DNA from: Vitis vinifera | Taxonomy: Eukaryota > Streptophyta > Magnoliopsida > Vitales > Vitaceae | Assembly (NCBI RefSeq): GCF_030704535.1 | Contig: NC_081811.1 | Coordinates: 7,854,001-7,918,000 of the forward strand | Reading direction: 5' to 3' | Length of the DNA stretch: 64,000 bases | In this document: positions 12,135-23,112 of the stretch, in pieces | Numbering within the stretch: the first letter of the stretch is position 1 | How the letters are laid out: every line of letters starts with the position of its first letter | Position numbers and translations under genes: made by a program | Notes under the pieces: model-generated | Told to the model about the DNA's origin: nothing | What the model saw: the letters and a program-made list of their open reading frames with translations, nothing else | Databases searched by the model: none

Positions 12135-13004
12135 TTAATTAATTGTAACTATATTTGCTTTATTTTCATATTTTTAATAATTATGAAATATGAAGAAAAA
12201 AAAGTCATTTTATTCATCAAATTTTTTTCTTTTTTTTAATGGAATCTCAACATTAGAAAAGTAACAACATATTGCCTTAACTTTAGAAGATGCATTAAGT
12301 TAGTATTTACCTAAAATAAAAAATAAAAAAGATTGACATGAAGATTTGTACTTCATAAGTTTTATGATATAGCAAAATTATGTATTTATTATTTTATCTC
12401 AAAATTATTCATTGAAAACTAATGTTTTTAATTGAATATGTTCATAGGCTTCAAACTGATTCATCACAGAAACAAGCAGGTGATCAATTGGGGTACTCAT
12501 AACACCTGTTGACAGAAAAATTGAATCTTGGCAGCATCAAGCCATGGTTGACTAACTTACTAGTTACTACCATTACCTCTGCTGCTACACAGCCACTGAG
12601 CAATGAAAATTTGACTATCAATAAAGCTTTGATAACTCAATATTGCTTCCTGTATACTTGACTGGGATAAGAGCATTCCGTACATGAAATGATGAAAGAA
12701 ATCTCAACTATGCAGCAGTACATGTGTTGAATGCATTACAAAAAAAATAATGAACAAAATACATAAGGCGAGAAACAAAAATCCTATAAGAAAATATATT
12801 AGAAGCAGAAAATATGTTTCTATGCTTTTGAGTTTAGACAAGGTTGGGGGGCTTCACAACCTGGTAAGTTCACTTGTATGGGTGAGTTCATACCTGCCTT
12901 CTAGCCCTGATTTGTAGCAGAGAGTCTTGTTTTAGGCTCCTGTTTCCAGTTGTTAGGCATCTCTAGTACTAGAACTCCTAATCCATGAATCGTTGCCTAG
13001 CGGT

Positions 13005-14858
13005 TCATGATTGATGTCTTTGCTCATTCTTCCAGGAATTTTTAGCTGCCTCTGCAGATGAACCTCCAGAATCCCCATTCTGGTCCTTTGGTTTTGAGAA
13101 GAAAGGATCCCATTCATGAGGTCCCACTTCTCGTTGTCCTTCCTCTAACAAATCATATTTCCAACTGTTCTCCTCCACAAAATTATCATCTGTTTGACCT
13201 CCAATAATGTCCTTTCTCAACTTTGTAACCTTCCCAATCACTGCTTGTACGGCTACATCAAAGGCATCCTTAAGAGTCTCCAGTTTAGAGCGAGGATCAG
13301 CATATATCAACCTTGGAATCAGACTTATGACCTCCTCCCTCATCGCCTTCACCTGCTCAGGTGGAATTTGGCCAAGTCTTTCCTCTATACTGACATTCCT
13401 TTTTCGAATATCGTCCTCTGGAATGAACACTGAGTAACTTGAAAAGTTCTTCGGAAGATGCCAAGTGTATTGTGTGTATGCAGAACCAGGATGGAAAAAA
13501 ACAGGAATGCACCCGGCCAGCATTGAGTCAAAAGCAGATCTTCGGGTGTATGAATCACCCTGAGGTTGTAGGCAGAAAAGAGAACTCTGGAACATCTGCA
13601 TGATACTGCTTGGTGAATGGCACTTGCTCTCCCCAAAATCACATTCCAAAAGTTTGCCAACCTTGGACGTCCTGCACTGATCGATGATCTGGCCCCTAAT
13701 CGACTTTGTGTTACCAGGACGTGGTGCACCAGCAAAAGAGAAAAGCCACTTCCTCTCCAACTTCCTCATTCTGTCCTGCCAAATAAGCACATCAGTATCC
13801 TTTGCCGGATGGAAGTAGGTTGGATAAGGGATGCCAAAATCGTTTGCATTCCAAGGGCTAGATTCAACAACAAGCATTGACATATTCTTTGCAGCCGGCA
13901 GAAACAAAAGTTTATTACCCCAGTCTGATTCAAGATCGGTTAGTCTCCTAAAATCCCATGTTATCCTTCCTGCAACAAGAAAATGGTCCTTCCCTCCCAT
14001 AATCTTCCACTCTGGCCTCTTCATAAGCCAATCAACCAAATTGAGTGAAGCTGCATCCCGCACTGATATATTATAGCCCCAAAGATACCGTGCAATATCG
14101 AATCCCGCATAGAAGGGCACAAAAATTGCAGCAGCAATAGAAGAATCCGTTGTCAAGCAGTCATATTGCTTCATCCTGTTGCTGAATATCACATCAACAG
14201 CAAACTGATTGGTTGCGTACCACCCTGTATTGGAGAACACACCTTCAACATTCTCAAGTGGAGGACCCAACCCAGCATTACTTGTGAACGTACACATGTT
14301 GGTCCAAAGACTGAGACTCTTGCACTCCTTCAGCATATCCTCGTTAAACCGAGGTGGAAGATCATGAACATAAATATACCTTCCACCACATGGATCACTC
14401 TTGTTCTCAACAGTTCTCAATGCTCTCATAAAGGGATAATTATCCAGCTCTCGATCATGGCTTTCTTTTTTCATTTCCAGATCAGGGGTTTCCTTTTCTT
14501 TACTCGATTGAGCATGAGAGGTTTCCTTTTCTTCACTCGATTGAGCAAGAGAGGTTTCCTTATTCAATTCAGGATAAGGGGATTTTGCCAAATTGGTAAC
14601 TTCTGGCGGGGAAGTAATCACACTGGTAATGTGCGACTGAGTGGCAACAGGAATGGTGGTCAGTTGTACAGATTCATCAACATTACTATTGCCAAGCACA
14701 ACAAAATGAAAGTACAGCAACAAAACCCAGAAAAGTGCGGACAATGAGGCTAAGAAACAGAGGCGGGTTTGCTGATTCTTGGGCATTCCCTTATCCATTT
14801 GCTCAGGCAGAATAGTCGTCGTTGGACGACGTCTCATCAGATTCCAACCTAACAACAC
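13005..14858 (-). CDS. MUR3: Xyloglucan galactosyltransferase, MUR3/KATAMARI1 type (GT47)
   Basis: Intronless ORF of 617 residues, matching the roughly 619 of Arabidopsis MUR3. It is a type II Golgi protein: a short basic cytosolic tail (MRRRP), a signal anchor at about 32-56 ([18 protein letters not shown]), a variable stem to about 150, then the exostosin/GT47 domain from [15 protein letters not shown] to about 545. Conserved family blocks are present, including [25 protein letters not shown] and [23 protein letters not shown]3 transfers galactose from UDP-galactose to xyloglucan side chains in the Golgi; Arabidopsis KATAMARI1 mutants also have endomembrane and actin defects. The upstream Met is kept because Arabidopsis MUR3 has a similar short extension before MRRR. 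The stem carries an 11-residue tandem duplication. A MUR3-like paralogue is the only realistic alternative. Confidence 0.95.
   Translation of the reverse strand: MLLGWNLMRRRPTTTILPEQMDKGMPKNQQTRLCFLASLSALFWVLLLYFHFVVLGNSNVDESVQLTTIPVATQSHITSVITSPPEVTNLAKSPYPELNKETSLAQSSEEKETSHAQSSKEKETPDLEMKKESHDRELDNYPFMRALRTVENKSDPCGGRYIYVHDLPPRFNEDMLKECKSLSLWTNMCTFTSNAGLGPPLENVEGVFSNTGWYATNQFAVDVIFSNRMKQYDCLTTDSSIAAAIFVPFYAGFDIARYLWGYNISVRDAASLNLVDWLMKRPEWKIMGGKDHFLVAGRITWDFRRLTDLESDWGNKLLFLPAAKNMSMLVVESSPWNANDFGIPYPTYFHPAKDTDVLIWQDRMRKLERKWLFSFAGAPRPGNTKSIRGQIIDQCRTSKVGKLLECDFGESKCHSPSSIMQMFQSSLFCLQPQGDSYTRRSAFDSMLAGCIPVFFHPGSAYTQYTWHLPKNFSSYSVFIPEDDIRKRNVSIEERLGQIPPEQVKAMREEVISLIPRLIYADPRSKLETLKDAFDVAVQAVIGKVTKLRKDIIGGQTDDNFVEENSWKYDLLEEGQREVGPHEWDPFFSKPKDQNGDSGGSSAEAAKNSWKNEQRHQS
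14493..14558 (-). repeat. 33-bp tandem duplication in the MUR3 stem region
   Basis: Residues 101-111 ([11 protein letters not shown]) and 112-122 ([11 protein letters not shown]) are adjacent near-identical copies, and a third partial start (EKET) follows. The duplication lies in the luminal stem, where length is usually free to vary, so the enzyme should tolerate it. Confidence 0.85.
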
Positions 14859-15407
14859 TCCCCAAATTCCTATCTTATCAACCCAAATTCAAAACCCCTA
14901 AACCCAAATCACCCCCATTCCACATACACATTCACAACACAATTCTAAACCAACTACACAACAACAGAAAGGGAAAGAAAAAACAAAAATCCAAACCCTA
15001 GCCTAACCCAAGTTCAGCTCCAGTTCTGAAATCAGTACCAAAAATACACAATACAAAACCAAAAGAATTCCCAATCAGACCTTGACCGCCGGATCGCGAT
15101 CGGAGATCAATACATAAACAAGATAATCAAACACGCACCAAAAAGCACCTGAGAGAATGCGTTTGTGAGAATAGAAGCTACAGCAAAAAACACCTGAATT
15201 TCATCACAATCCCCAAAAACAGCGAGTTCGTTCGACTAACGGACCCGATTGAACGATTCACGACGAGAAGACGAAGACGATAATGGAAGACTCGAGAGAG
15301 AGGGAAAGAGAGGCCTTACATGGGAAACGGAGATGTCTGCAAATGGACCAGACCATTGGTGTTCGCTCACAGGGGAAATTGGTGTAAGCGACAAATGTGG
15401 GTGAGAG

Positions 15408-15415
15408 TATATATA
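15408..15415 (-). promoter_or_regulatory. TATA box of the MUR3-type gene
   Basis: TATATATA, preceded on the minus strand by GC and followed by CTCTC. It would place transcription start near 15380, giving a leader of about 520 nt. A good donor (CAT|GTAAGG, GT at 15319-15318) suggests that most of this leader is a spliced 5' UTR intron, but the acceptor is not certain. Confidence 0.7.
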
Positions 15416-15445
15416 GCGGAGGTGGCAGCTAGGCGCATTTTAGCG

Positions 15446-15564
15446 ACGTGAGCCGGTCCTCGCGTGTCGGTAGTCGGTGTATTTTTGCCACGTGGTGCTT
15501 CTGGTGACGTCGCTCCTGCAATTCCGTTCATGATTCCCAAGCGTTTCGTTTGATTGAACACGTG
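15446..15564. promoter_or_regulatory. Cluster of ACGT-core bZIP-type motifs upstream of MUR3
   Basis: There are two perfect palindromic G-boxes CACGTG (15489-15494 and 15559-15564), a C-box core GACGTC (15506-15511) and a further ACGTG (15446-15450). All lie 30-150 bp upstream of the TATA box and the sequence is locally GC-richer. G-boxes with nearby ACGT elements are typical of bZIP/bHLH targets such as ABA- or light-responsive promoters. Confidence 0.6.
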
Positions 15565-17483
15565 GAGGCCAGGTATTCGGAGTGGCTTCAGATGGTGGGC
15601 CCCGATACAGAGAGAGCCGTCCAGGACCCGGCTTTAATTTTGTGCGCGGAAACCGAGATTTGTGATCTGTGATCTGTGATTATGGACCGTCCGATTAGGC
15701 CCGAGAGGAAACAAGATTGAAAGATGACAGCAAGAATGTAGACAAATTTTTAAGGTGAGACCCAACTTTAAGTTAACTTAATTAACTTGGGTCCAATAAA
15801 CTTTTCATATTAAAATCTGTTTAAAACCCTCATCATTTACCAACAACGTAAAGAATTTATAAAACAGGAAGGTCATAATAAATAATAATTAATTTTAATC
15901 CAAAAAATAAAAATAAAAATATGTAAATCTTTAAAAAGTGATTGTATCTTGGATAGTGAGAAAAGGGCAGGAAAGATGAAGAATGGGACAAGAGGGGTGA
16001 GTTACTTGGAAAAGAAATAAAAGGGAGGGATGGGAAGGAGACAAGGAAGGGAGAAGGGAGAGAAATGAGAGGCATTGGGGGTGCTAAACAGCATGTGAGG
16101 GGTTGTGCCATTCCTTGAGAAAATGAGAAGTTTAATGGTCTCATGAAATGTGAATTCAATTTCTTTTAAAAAAGGAAAAATACTTAAAAAAGTTTCTTCA
16201 CATTTACATTGAGTATTTGAAATGAAAATTTTGTGTTTTTTTAATAATTTAATTTTCTCTCCATAAACAAGTCACCTTTTTCTTTGTTTCTTTTTTATCA
16301 CATCAAATTAGTAGCTTTAGAACCAAAAGAAGCTCCATAAAGTTGAATTGATCCAAAAGGTAATGCTTTTGCCCTTCATTACATTAATGTTTTGATTCCA
16401 CAATTAGAAGGGCAATCTTACTCTACTCAATTTGTACCCTGTCCAATTGGTCAATCAATGCCTCCCACTCCCCATCCTCATTCCCTCCTTTCCTCCTTAA
16501 ATCAAGCACCTTATCATCATAACTACAACTCTCCATTCATCCCCCTTTGATTGTGTGATTAGTATATGCTTTTCTAGATTATATAATCATGGGTCCTAAT
16601 ATAATCGGTATAATTCAAATCTACGACTTTATATCTAAGTCTCATTCGTTTATAACTTATATGAATTTCCATGATTTCATATCTTTGTTACGTTTCTTTA
16701 CATTTTTGGTCTTATTTTTTTGAATTACGGTTCAATATTTTTGTACCAGACTTTAGATACCCATCCAATATCTTATTATTATTTTTTCTATTATTAAATT
16801 AAAAAATTATTCACTTTTTTTTATTAATTAAAAACATTTTATTCAATATTATACTTGGAATTGTCACCATCCTTTCTTTGAGTGTCTTAGTCAGTGAGGA
16901 TTAATTAAGGGGCTGTGCATGTGGGGAAGTTGGTGTTTGTGGGTTGGGTATCAAACCCTAAATGAGTAGAAAGAGTGGCTAACCACTAACTTGGTTATGA
17001 GTCTTATGACCACATGACATATGGGACCCTCTCTCTCATTATTATTAGGAATATAACACTTGTCACACATCTAGATGTGGACTAGGAAAATGCATCACAA
17101 GGCTTTTGTGGTGATGAAAAATGAAATTCGTTATGAAATTAATAATTCTTTTTCTATATGCTTGGAACTACTTTCTTATAAAAATTCCATATATTTTACA
17201 AACTTTTAAAAATCACTTGTAAACATTTCAAACCTCTTCTTAATACCTACTTCTTCCAAAAATTTATTTTTTATTATATGATATATTGTTAAAATATATT
17301 TAAAAACATTTTTTTTTTTTTGTAAATATCATTCTCTATAAATAAAATTTCAAATATAAATGATATTAATAAAAGCGTCACATATTAAAATATCATAAAT
17401 ATATTATAAGTGGATAAAATTGGATGTGAATTATTAATTGAGTAGTATTTGTACTCTGATTCTATTTATTTATACCATCATTC

Positions 17484-17690
17484 CACAATTTAGATCTCAT
17501 CGTACATATTTAATGGTTTAAATTTTTTGTTCAGGTAACATTATAAATAGATAGATATATTCATGGTATGAATCTTACCATACATATTCAACGGTCTAGA
17601 TCTTTTATTCAATAGGTATTGGATAATATAAATCTTACCATACATATTCAATAGTGCGGATCTTTGTTCAGAAAGTATTATTACATTATG
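17484..17690 (+). repeat. Three imperfect tandem copies of a roughly 60-80-bp unit
   Basis: The shared core is TACCATACATATTCAACGGT followed by C/G-TAGATCTTT and a TTCAG or TTCAAT end, beginning at about 17490, 17570 and 17630. The copies differ at several positions. Confidence 0.65.
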
Positions 17691-19842
17691 TTAGAATTTT
17701 TTAAAAACTTTAAGGCTATGTTTGGTTCTCAAAAAATATTAGGAAAAGAAAAAAATGATTTTCTTATGTTTGGTTTTACTTACTAGAAAATATTAAAAAT
17801 AAAATAAAATATAATTAAAATTAATTTGAAATTTATATATTTTTAAATTATTGAATCTTACTATAATAGAGAGAAATAAGTAAAATGAGTTTGAAGAAAT
17901 GTATAAAAATAATTTATTAAATTTAAACTTATTTTTTATTTTCCTTCATTTTTTTTCTTTCTTTCTACTCTCCTCTTTCATTTTTCTTCAAATTTTGCGA
18001 GAACTAAACATAGCATAAGGTTATGTCCGGTTTTGAAAAAGCATTAAGGAAAGAAAAAAAAATTATAATGAAAATGATTTTCAAATGATTTAATATTTAT
18101 TCTGATAGATTAAAAGAAGTGAAAGGAGATTAAATTAGTAAATAAAAATAATTTATTGATTTTTTTAAATTAATAAATTCCTAGTGATTGTTAATTTGTT
18201 TTATTAAATTATGAGTTTACCTAAATTTTATGTTAGAATGTCACTCATAAATCATAATTATTTCATAAGTATAAAAAATTGAAATAAAAATAAAAATGAA
18301 ACAAACCAAAAGCTTGAGTAAGGTTTTGGAACATTTTGAAATTGTTTAAAAAAAATTAAAAATAATAATAAAATTATAAATTTGAGCAAAATCCAAGACT
18401 TCAACATTAAACCAAGTGAGAAGAACAAGGAAAGCTGGGAGGCTAGGATGTGGGTGGGAAGTCTCTTTATCATTTTGACAACCCCATGTGAATCAGGGCC
18501 TCTGTTTGGTACCAGGGAAAATGAAAATTCAATAATTTTCCAGGCAGTGGCATATGCCAGTGTAAAATTGACAACACCTAAATTCTCCTCGCCATAAAGG
18601 CTTGCTTGGTGGACCTCCAATTAAATGGGAAATTGTTATAAAATTGTGTTGAACAATAATGTTGTAAAATTGGTCCACCAAACATTTTCTATTAATCAAA
18701 ATTCTAATTTTTAATAAAGATTTAGCCCATTGTTAATCTAAATTTGTATCATTAAAACTTGATTAAATACTCCATTTTTTTTATAAGACAACGTGAAACC
18801 ACTTTAAAATATTAAGAAATATTTTTAACCCTTAGTTTGTGTTTAGTTCTCGAAAAGTATCAAGAAAAAAAATGTTAATTAAAATTATTTTCTCGTGTTA
18901 TATTGTACTATAAACAAAGTAAAAAAAATAATCAAATATAATGAAAATTAGTTAAAAATTTATATATTTTTAAATTATTTAATCTTTATATAAAATAGTT
19001 AAAATAAATGAAATTTAATTAAAATAATCTATAAAAATAATTTATTAATTTTAAATTCTATTTTTTTAAAATTTTATTTATTTATTTATTTATTTGTCTT
19101 TATTTTGGCAATTGGTAAAAGAGCTCTAAATACTTTTGAATACTCTTGACGTTAACAATAAAATGAGTTTAGGACAAGTCCTCCCAATTCCAACTTTATT
19201 AGATTATTTATGTTAGTTGTCATTCTTATTCTCATAAAAAATAAATAAATAAACGGGATGGATATGAGAATTCCCGACATTTATTTTTTTTTTAAAAAAA
19301 ATATTAAGAATAAATATAACTTAATATTAGTGTTTTAAAGTAGTGATTTCAATAATGCTTTCCCATCTAAATCAGACTCTGAATATGAAATTGACGAGGT
19401 AAGCCGACAAAAACATGTGTAGAAGAGGGATAGGGGTAGGGTGTGTTATCCTGAACCGAGTCTTGAGAGGGCCTGCCTAACTTGCCCATATACTTCTCTA
19501 TTATTAATGGTGACTGCAAACACCTAACGTGACAAGGTTCAAGCCCTTGATGCTTGGGAAATTGGGATGTGCCACTTCTTCATTACACCTTATCATTTTC
19601 ATACAACCATTATGGTAACTTTTAATTTTGTATTTGTTTAAATCAAGTTGAAAGTTTATCATCTTTGTTTCACCCAATTACCTCGAGGGAAAAATAGATG
19701 TTTAATATTCGTCCAAAATTTTGATTTTTTTTTATAATTTCCTTGTTAGAATATGTTCAATTGATAAATCAAAGATTTTCGTATAATACATAGAAAGATA
19801 TGATTCACGTGAAAAATCATCATAAGGTTCTATAGAATGTTT

Positions 19843-20052
19843 AGAGTGTGTTTAACAACATTTTTATTGAAATGTTTTTAGGAGAATTACTTGTATTTTT
19901 CCAAAAAAATGCTATAAGTGGTTTTTCAGCCTTATAAGTGAATTTTCATATTTTTAAAAATGTTTACTAAATTTTGTCAAATATCTGTATTTTTTAAAAC
20001 ACTTTTTAAGTTAAAAGCGTTTCTTAAAATCATTGCCAAAAGGATTCTCAAA
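19843..20052 (+). mobile_element. Degenerate MITE, copy 1 of a family seen three times in the window
   Basis: Starts AGAGTGTGTTTAACAACATT and ends near GCGTTTCTTAAAATCATTGC. It shares its ends with elements at 23.59 and 52.35 kb. The two ends are weakly inverted (GAGTGTGTTTAACA against GAGAATCCTTTTGGCA). It is non-coding and about 210 bp. Confidence 0.55.
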
Positions 20053-20344
20053 GGCTTTACAAATTTTAAAATCATAGGATTAATTGATCTTATATCAAAT
20101 TCACCATGTACATATAAATTTTGTGAAAGTCCTACAAAATTAATGCAAACAAAAATTTATTAAAATTGATAAATTTTAGGGTACAATTTCAAATATAATA
20201 TTAATTAAAAAAAATATATTTTCCATCTGATTCTTTTGTTTTGACTACAATTCGAAGAACGATAAAAACATTATTTTTTTGAATTTGAAGATCAATTAAG
20301 GGCTTAGAATGGTTTTTTCCCGAATGAACTTGTTGAATAATAAA

Positions 20345-20995
20345 AAACCAAACTTCCAATAGTTTGCAACAACTTTGTAGATATTGGTTTCTTGGTATGA
20401 ATTCTTTTATCTCATCTGGATTTTTGTATTTCCCCCTTTCTTGAAGGAAATCACCTTTATTTATAGGCGAATGTAGAAAATTGAATTTTGAATTCTTGAT
20501 AATTAGTTGCTTGATTGAAGAGATTTAATCCCTTTATTTTAACGAACTTTTCTTCTTTGTGATGTTTTTTTATTGGAGATTAGTGGTTTTTTTTTTCTTT
20601 AATTCTCTTTTGATTTGAAGTCCTAATTTCATAGTCTTCCAAAATTGTATCTCGTGTCCAATGAGTCCAAATTTTGATAAGTTGAATGCAACAGTTTTGT
20701 ATATCTTGATTTCTTGATATGAATTCTTTTATCTCCTCTAGATTTTCTCATTTCCCCCCTTCTTAAAGGAAATTGTCTTTATTTATAAGCGAAGGTAGAA
20801 AATTGAATTTTGAATTCTCGATAATTAGTTGCTTAATTGAAGAGATTTAATTTCTTGATTTTAACAAATTTTCCTTCTTTGTGAGGTTTTTTTATTGGAG
20901 ATTAGTTGTTGTTTTTTAATTCTCTTTTGATTTGAAGACCTAATTTTATAGGCTTCCAAAATTGTGTTAGGTGTCCAATGATTCCAAATTTTATT
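20345..20995 (+). repeat. Two-copy tandem duplication, period about 322 bp
   Basis: GAATTCTTTTATCTC occurs at about 20399 and 20721, followed in both by the same order of motifs: a TTTCCCCC-TTCTT block, GTAGAAAATTGAATTTTGAA, GATAATTAGTTGCTT, and TTTTTTTATTGGAGATTAGT. The copies are clearly diverged. I see no coding frame shared by both. Confidence 0.85.
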
Positions 20996-21900
20996 GAACC
21001 ATGAAATTACTTTTTTTTAAAAGACCAAATGTAGTGGTAATTTAATGGATTAATTTATTAAAAGGGACAAAAAAAAAAAAAAATCTCAAATTTGTAAAAC
21101 TCACATCTTCCATTTTTGAACTTAAAGAGTAACTCATTTTTATCAAAAATACCTTTCAATATTTTTATTATTTACATGTGTATTTTTTTTTTTAAAATGA
21201 CTACTTTTATAAGAAAAATATGAAGGTATTTTTGTCAAAAATATGTATTTTTTAGGTTGAAAAAAAGACCGAAGATTTAGTTTTCCAAAATGGGGATGAT
21301 TTCATCCCTTTTAATCCATTATCCCTAATTTAATCAACTAATTTTTTTTTTGAAAAATGTGTACAAACTGATTGTAACACCCCAATCCTGAGCTTAGGTT
21401 AAATTTATAACTTAATCCAAGAAATGTAATTAACCCAAATACTATAAATGATATTATATCAGAAGGCGGGTTAGGTGCATCACACTTGTGTCGCCTGGAG
21501 CGTCAGATTGTTTGACTTGGACCCCGTCCTGATGCGTTGACAAGTTTATGAGTTGACTTTTTGGGGAATTTCAACCAAAATAAACAAATCAATGAGAAAG
21601 GTCTTCCATTGTTAGGTGCATGTACTACATCAACTAAGGTTGTCCCCCAAGATAAAAAGATTTAATTTTGAAATATATATTTTATAAATTTATTTCTAAA
21701 AAATACTTTTAGTATATAAAACCTAAAAAGAAAATAAAGATGAACAACTTAACCAGATGACTCACTTAGGTTTCAAGTAACTCAGTGAGTTAATTCAATT
21801 TTTTGATAGGAGTGAAATTTAGAGAAAGGTACAACTCTATGTGTTGTTGACTCTGGCCCAGCTTCTGCATCTGCTCCCTCATGCAAATTCAAATCCCAAG

Positions 21901-22341
21901 CTAGAGGAAACACAGCAACAGCAGAAAAGAAATAAATACAAGTAAAAATTTCCCACAAAATCCTAGTTTAGCACTCAATCCCTTCTCATTGCTCTCTCCA
22001 TTCCTCTTGTTTGTTTCCCGAGAATCCTCATTGAATTTCACACCTCTGAAAGTCAAGTAAACACCAGGGTCTCCCATTTTCACCTGACTCCCAAGCAAAG
22101 CTGAGTTGTTGACCCCTTGGACGTTGTTGTTTATGTAGATGTTAATACTGCAACTCTCACTATCTGGGGACTCATCTGAAGCTCCACGACGCATGACCAT
22201 CGAAGCCCCGACATTCCTTCCCTCCAAGTTGACACGATGGAAGGAGCCATGGCTGGTTTGTGGGCACATGAGATGATCCAACAATCTCTGGAGATTGATG
22301 CAAGCAATCTCCTCTTCTTTGCAGTCCCAGAAGGGTTTCAT
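21901..22341 (-). CDS. Small putative tail-anchored protein of unknown function
   Basis: Single-exon ORF of 146 residues from the Met at 22341 (MKPFWDCKEEE); an upstream Met at 22425 would add 28 residues of different composition. The N-terminal half looks globular. The middle carries the polar, conserved-looking stretch GASDESPDSESCSINIYINN and then VQGVNNSALLGSQVKMGDPG. The protein ends in one hydrophobic helix (FLLVFISFLLLLCFL), suggesting a C-terminal anchor with the bulk in the cytosol. I believe similar uncharacterised plant proteins exist, but I cannot name a family or function. It lies downstream of, and on the same strand as, the complex I gene, with about 770 bp between. A chance ORF cannot be excluded, though its composition is unlike the AT-rich surroundings. 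Confidence 0.55.
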   Translation of the reverse strand: MKPFWDCKEEEIACINLQRLLDHLMCPQTSHGSFHRVNLEGRNVGASMVMRRGASDESPDSESCSINIYINNNVQGVNNSALLGSQVKMGDPGVYLTFRGVKFNEDSRETNKRNGESNEKGLSAKLGFCGKFLLVFISFLLLLCFL

Positions 22342-23112
22342 GGTTGAGTTTTGGTTTAACAATACCAGGCCTAGCTTCTTTACTTGTATGAAGAGTTTTG
22401 GGCATCCACTTTTCCACACCCACAAGAAAGCCGATTTGCCTTTAGAATGACTTAACCCTCACTCATACCGAGAATACTTCCTTTAAGAATGAAAATCAGG
22501 ACATACCAAAGTTGTGGACTTTAAAATGTAGCCGTAAATGAATAAGAATAGCCATTCCAGTTCAAACTGAGACCAATGGGGCATACAAAAGCAAAACAGA
22601 GAAGAAAATAAACCGAAAATCGAAAAATACCACATGTACAAATATGAGTGCTTCCCTTCACAGGAATTAAATTCTGGGCCTTGAGGACTACCCAAAACAA
22701 GTCATCCCAAATGTCTTAAAGAATCACAAATGACCAAAGTATTTCTCAGAATTTTACAACCCTGAAATCATTGAAGGGTGATCCTCTCCATATCTTTATT
22801 CTTTCCCTAGTTTGTCTCAACAGAAACTGCCCCTCTCTGGAAACCTATAGTATCAAAACTAAGAACTGATTAGTAGCTCCCTAAACACTACGGAAACTAA
22901 GTTGCATTACAGATCAACAAATATGTCCACCTTATTAATCGTAGTCATTGAGATTACAAATTTTTTATCACAAGTTGAGAGGGATGAGACATGAACCCAA
23001 AACCTTCCATTAGCTTAAAGAAATGGAAGACTTAAATACCTGTTCGAAGTCTTTCCAGCTGGGTAGCATTTTTGGGTAGAAAAACATTTCAAAATTAAAG
23101 AACCAGAGAGCC
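22342..23112. other. Intergenic stretch between the small ORF and the complex I gene
   Basis: This interval is the 3' flank of the NDUFA9-type gene and the 5' flank of the small tail-anchored ORF. I see no other coding sequence or clear motif. Confidence 0.5.

Larger units (their letters stand above)
10592..13004. other. Intergenic region between SDD1 promoter and MUR3 3' end
   Basis: The first few hundred bases should be the SDD1 upstream region; I found no clear TATA box there. The middle is the MITE at 11.5-12.1 kb. From about 12.4 kb the sequence becomes less AT-biased and may include the MUR3 3' untranslated region. No protein-coding sequence is supported. Confidence 0.55.
15600..21900. 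other. Gene-poor AT-rich intergenic region
   Basis: No ORF here resembles a protein family; the longer ones run through low-complexity sequence. It holds imperfect repeats at 17.5-17.7 kb, repeated GGTTATGTTTGGTTCTC-like starts (about 17712, 18021 and 18838) of diverged elements, one MITE copy near 19.85-20.05 kb, and a 322-bp tandem duplication at 20.35-20.99 kb. A short less AT-biased stretch at 21375-21660 starts with TGTAACACCCCAATCC and may be LTR-retrotransposon debris. Confidence 0.6.

Noticed and set aside
18258-18620. 120-residue minus-strand ORF with hydrophobic C-terminus
   Set aside because: The hydrophobic part comes from A/T-rich low-complexity sequence; nothing resembles a known protein.
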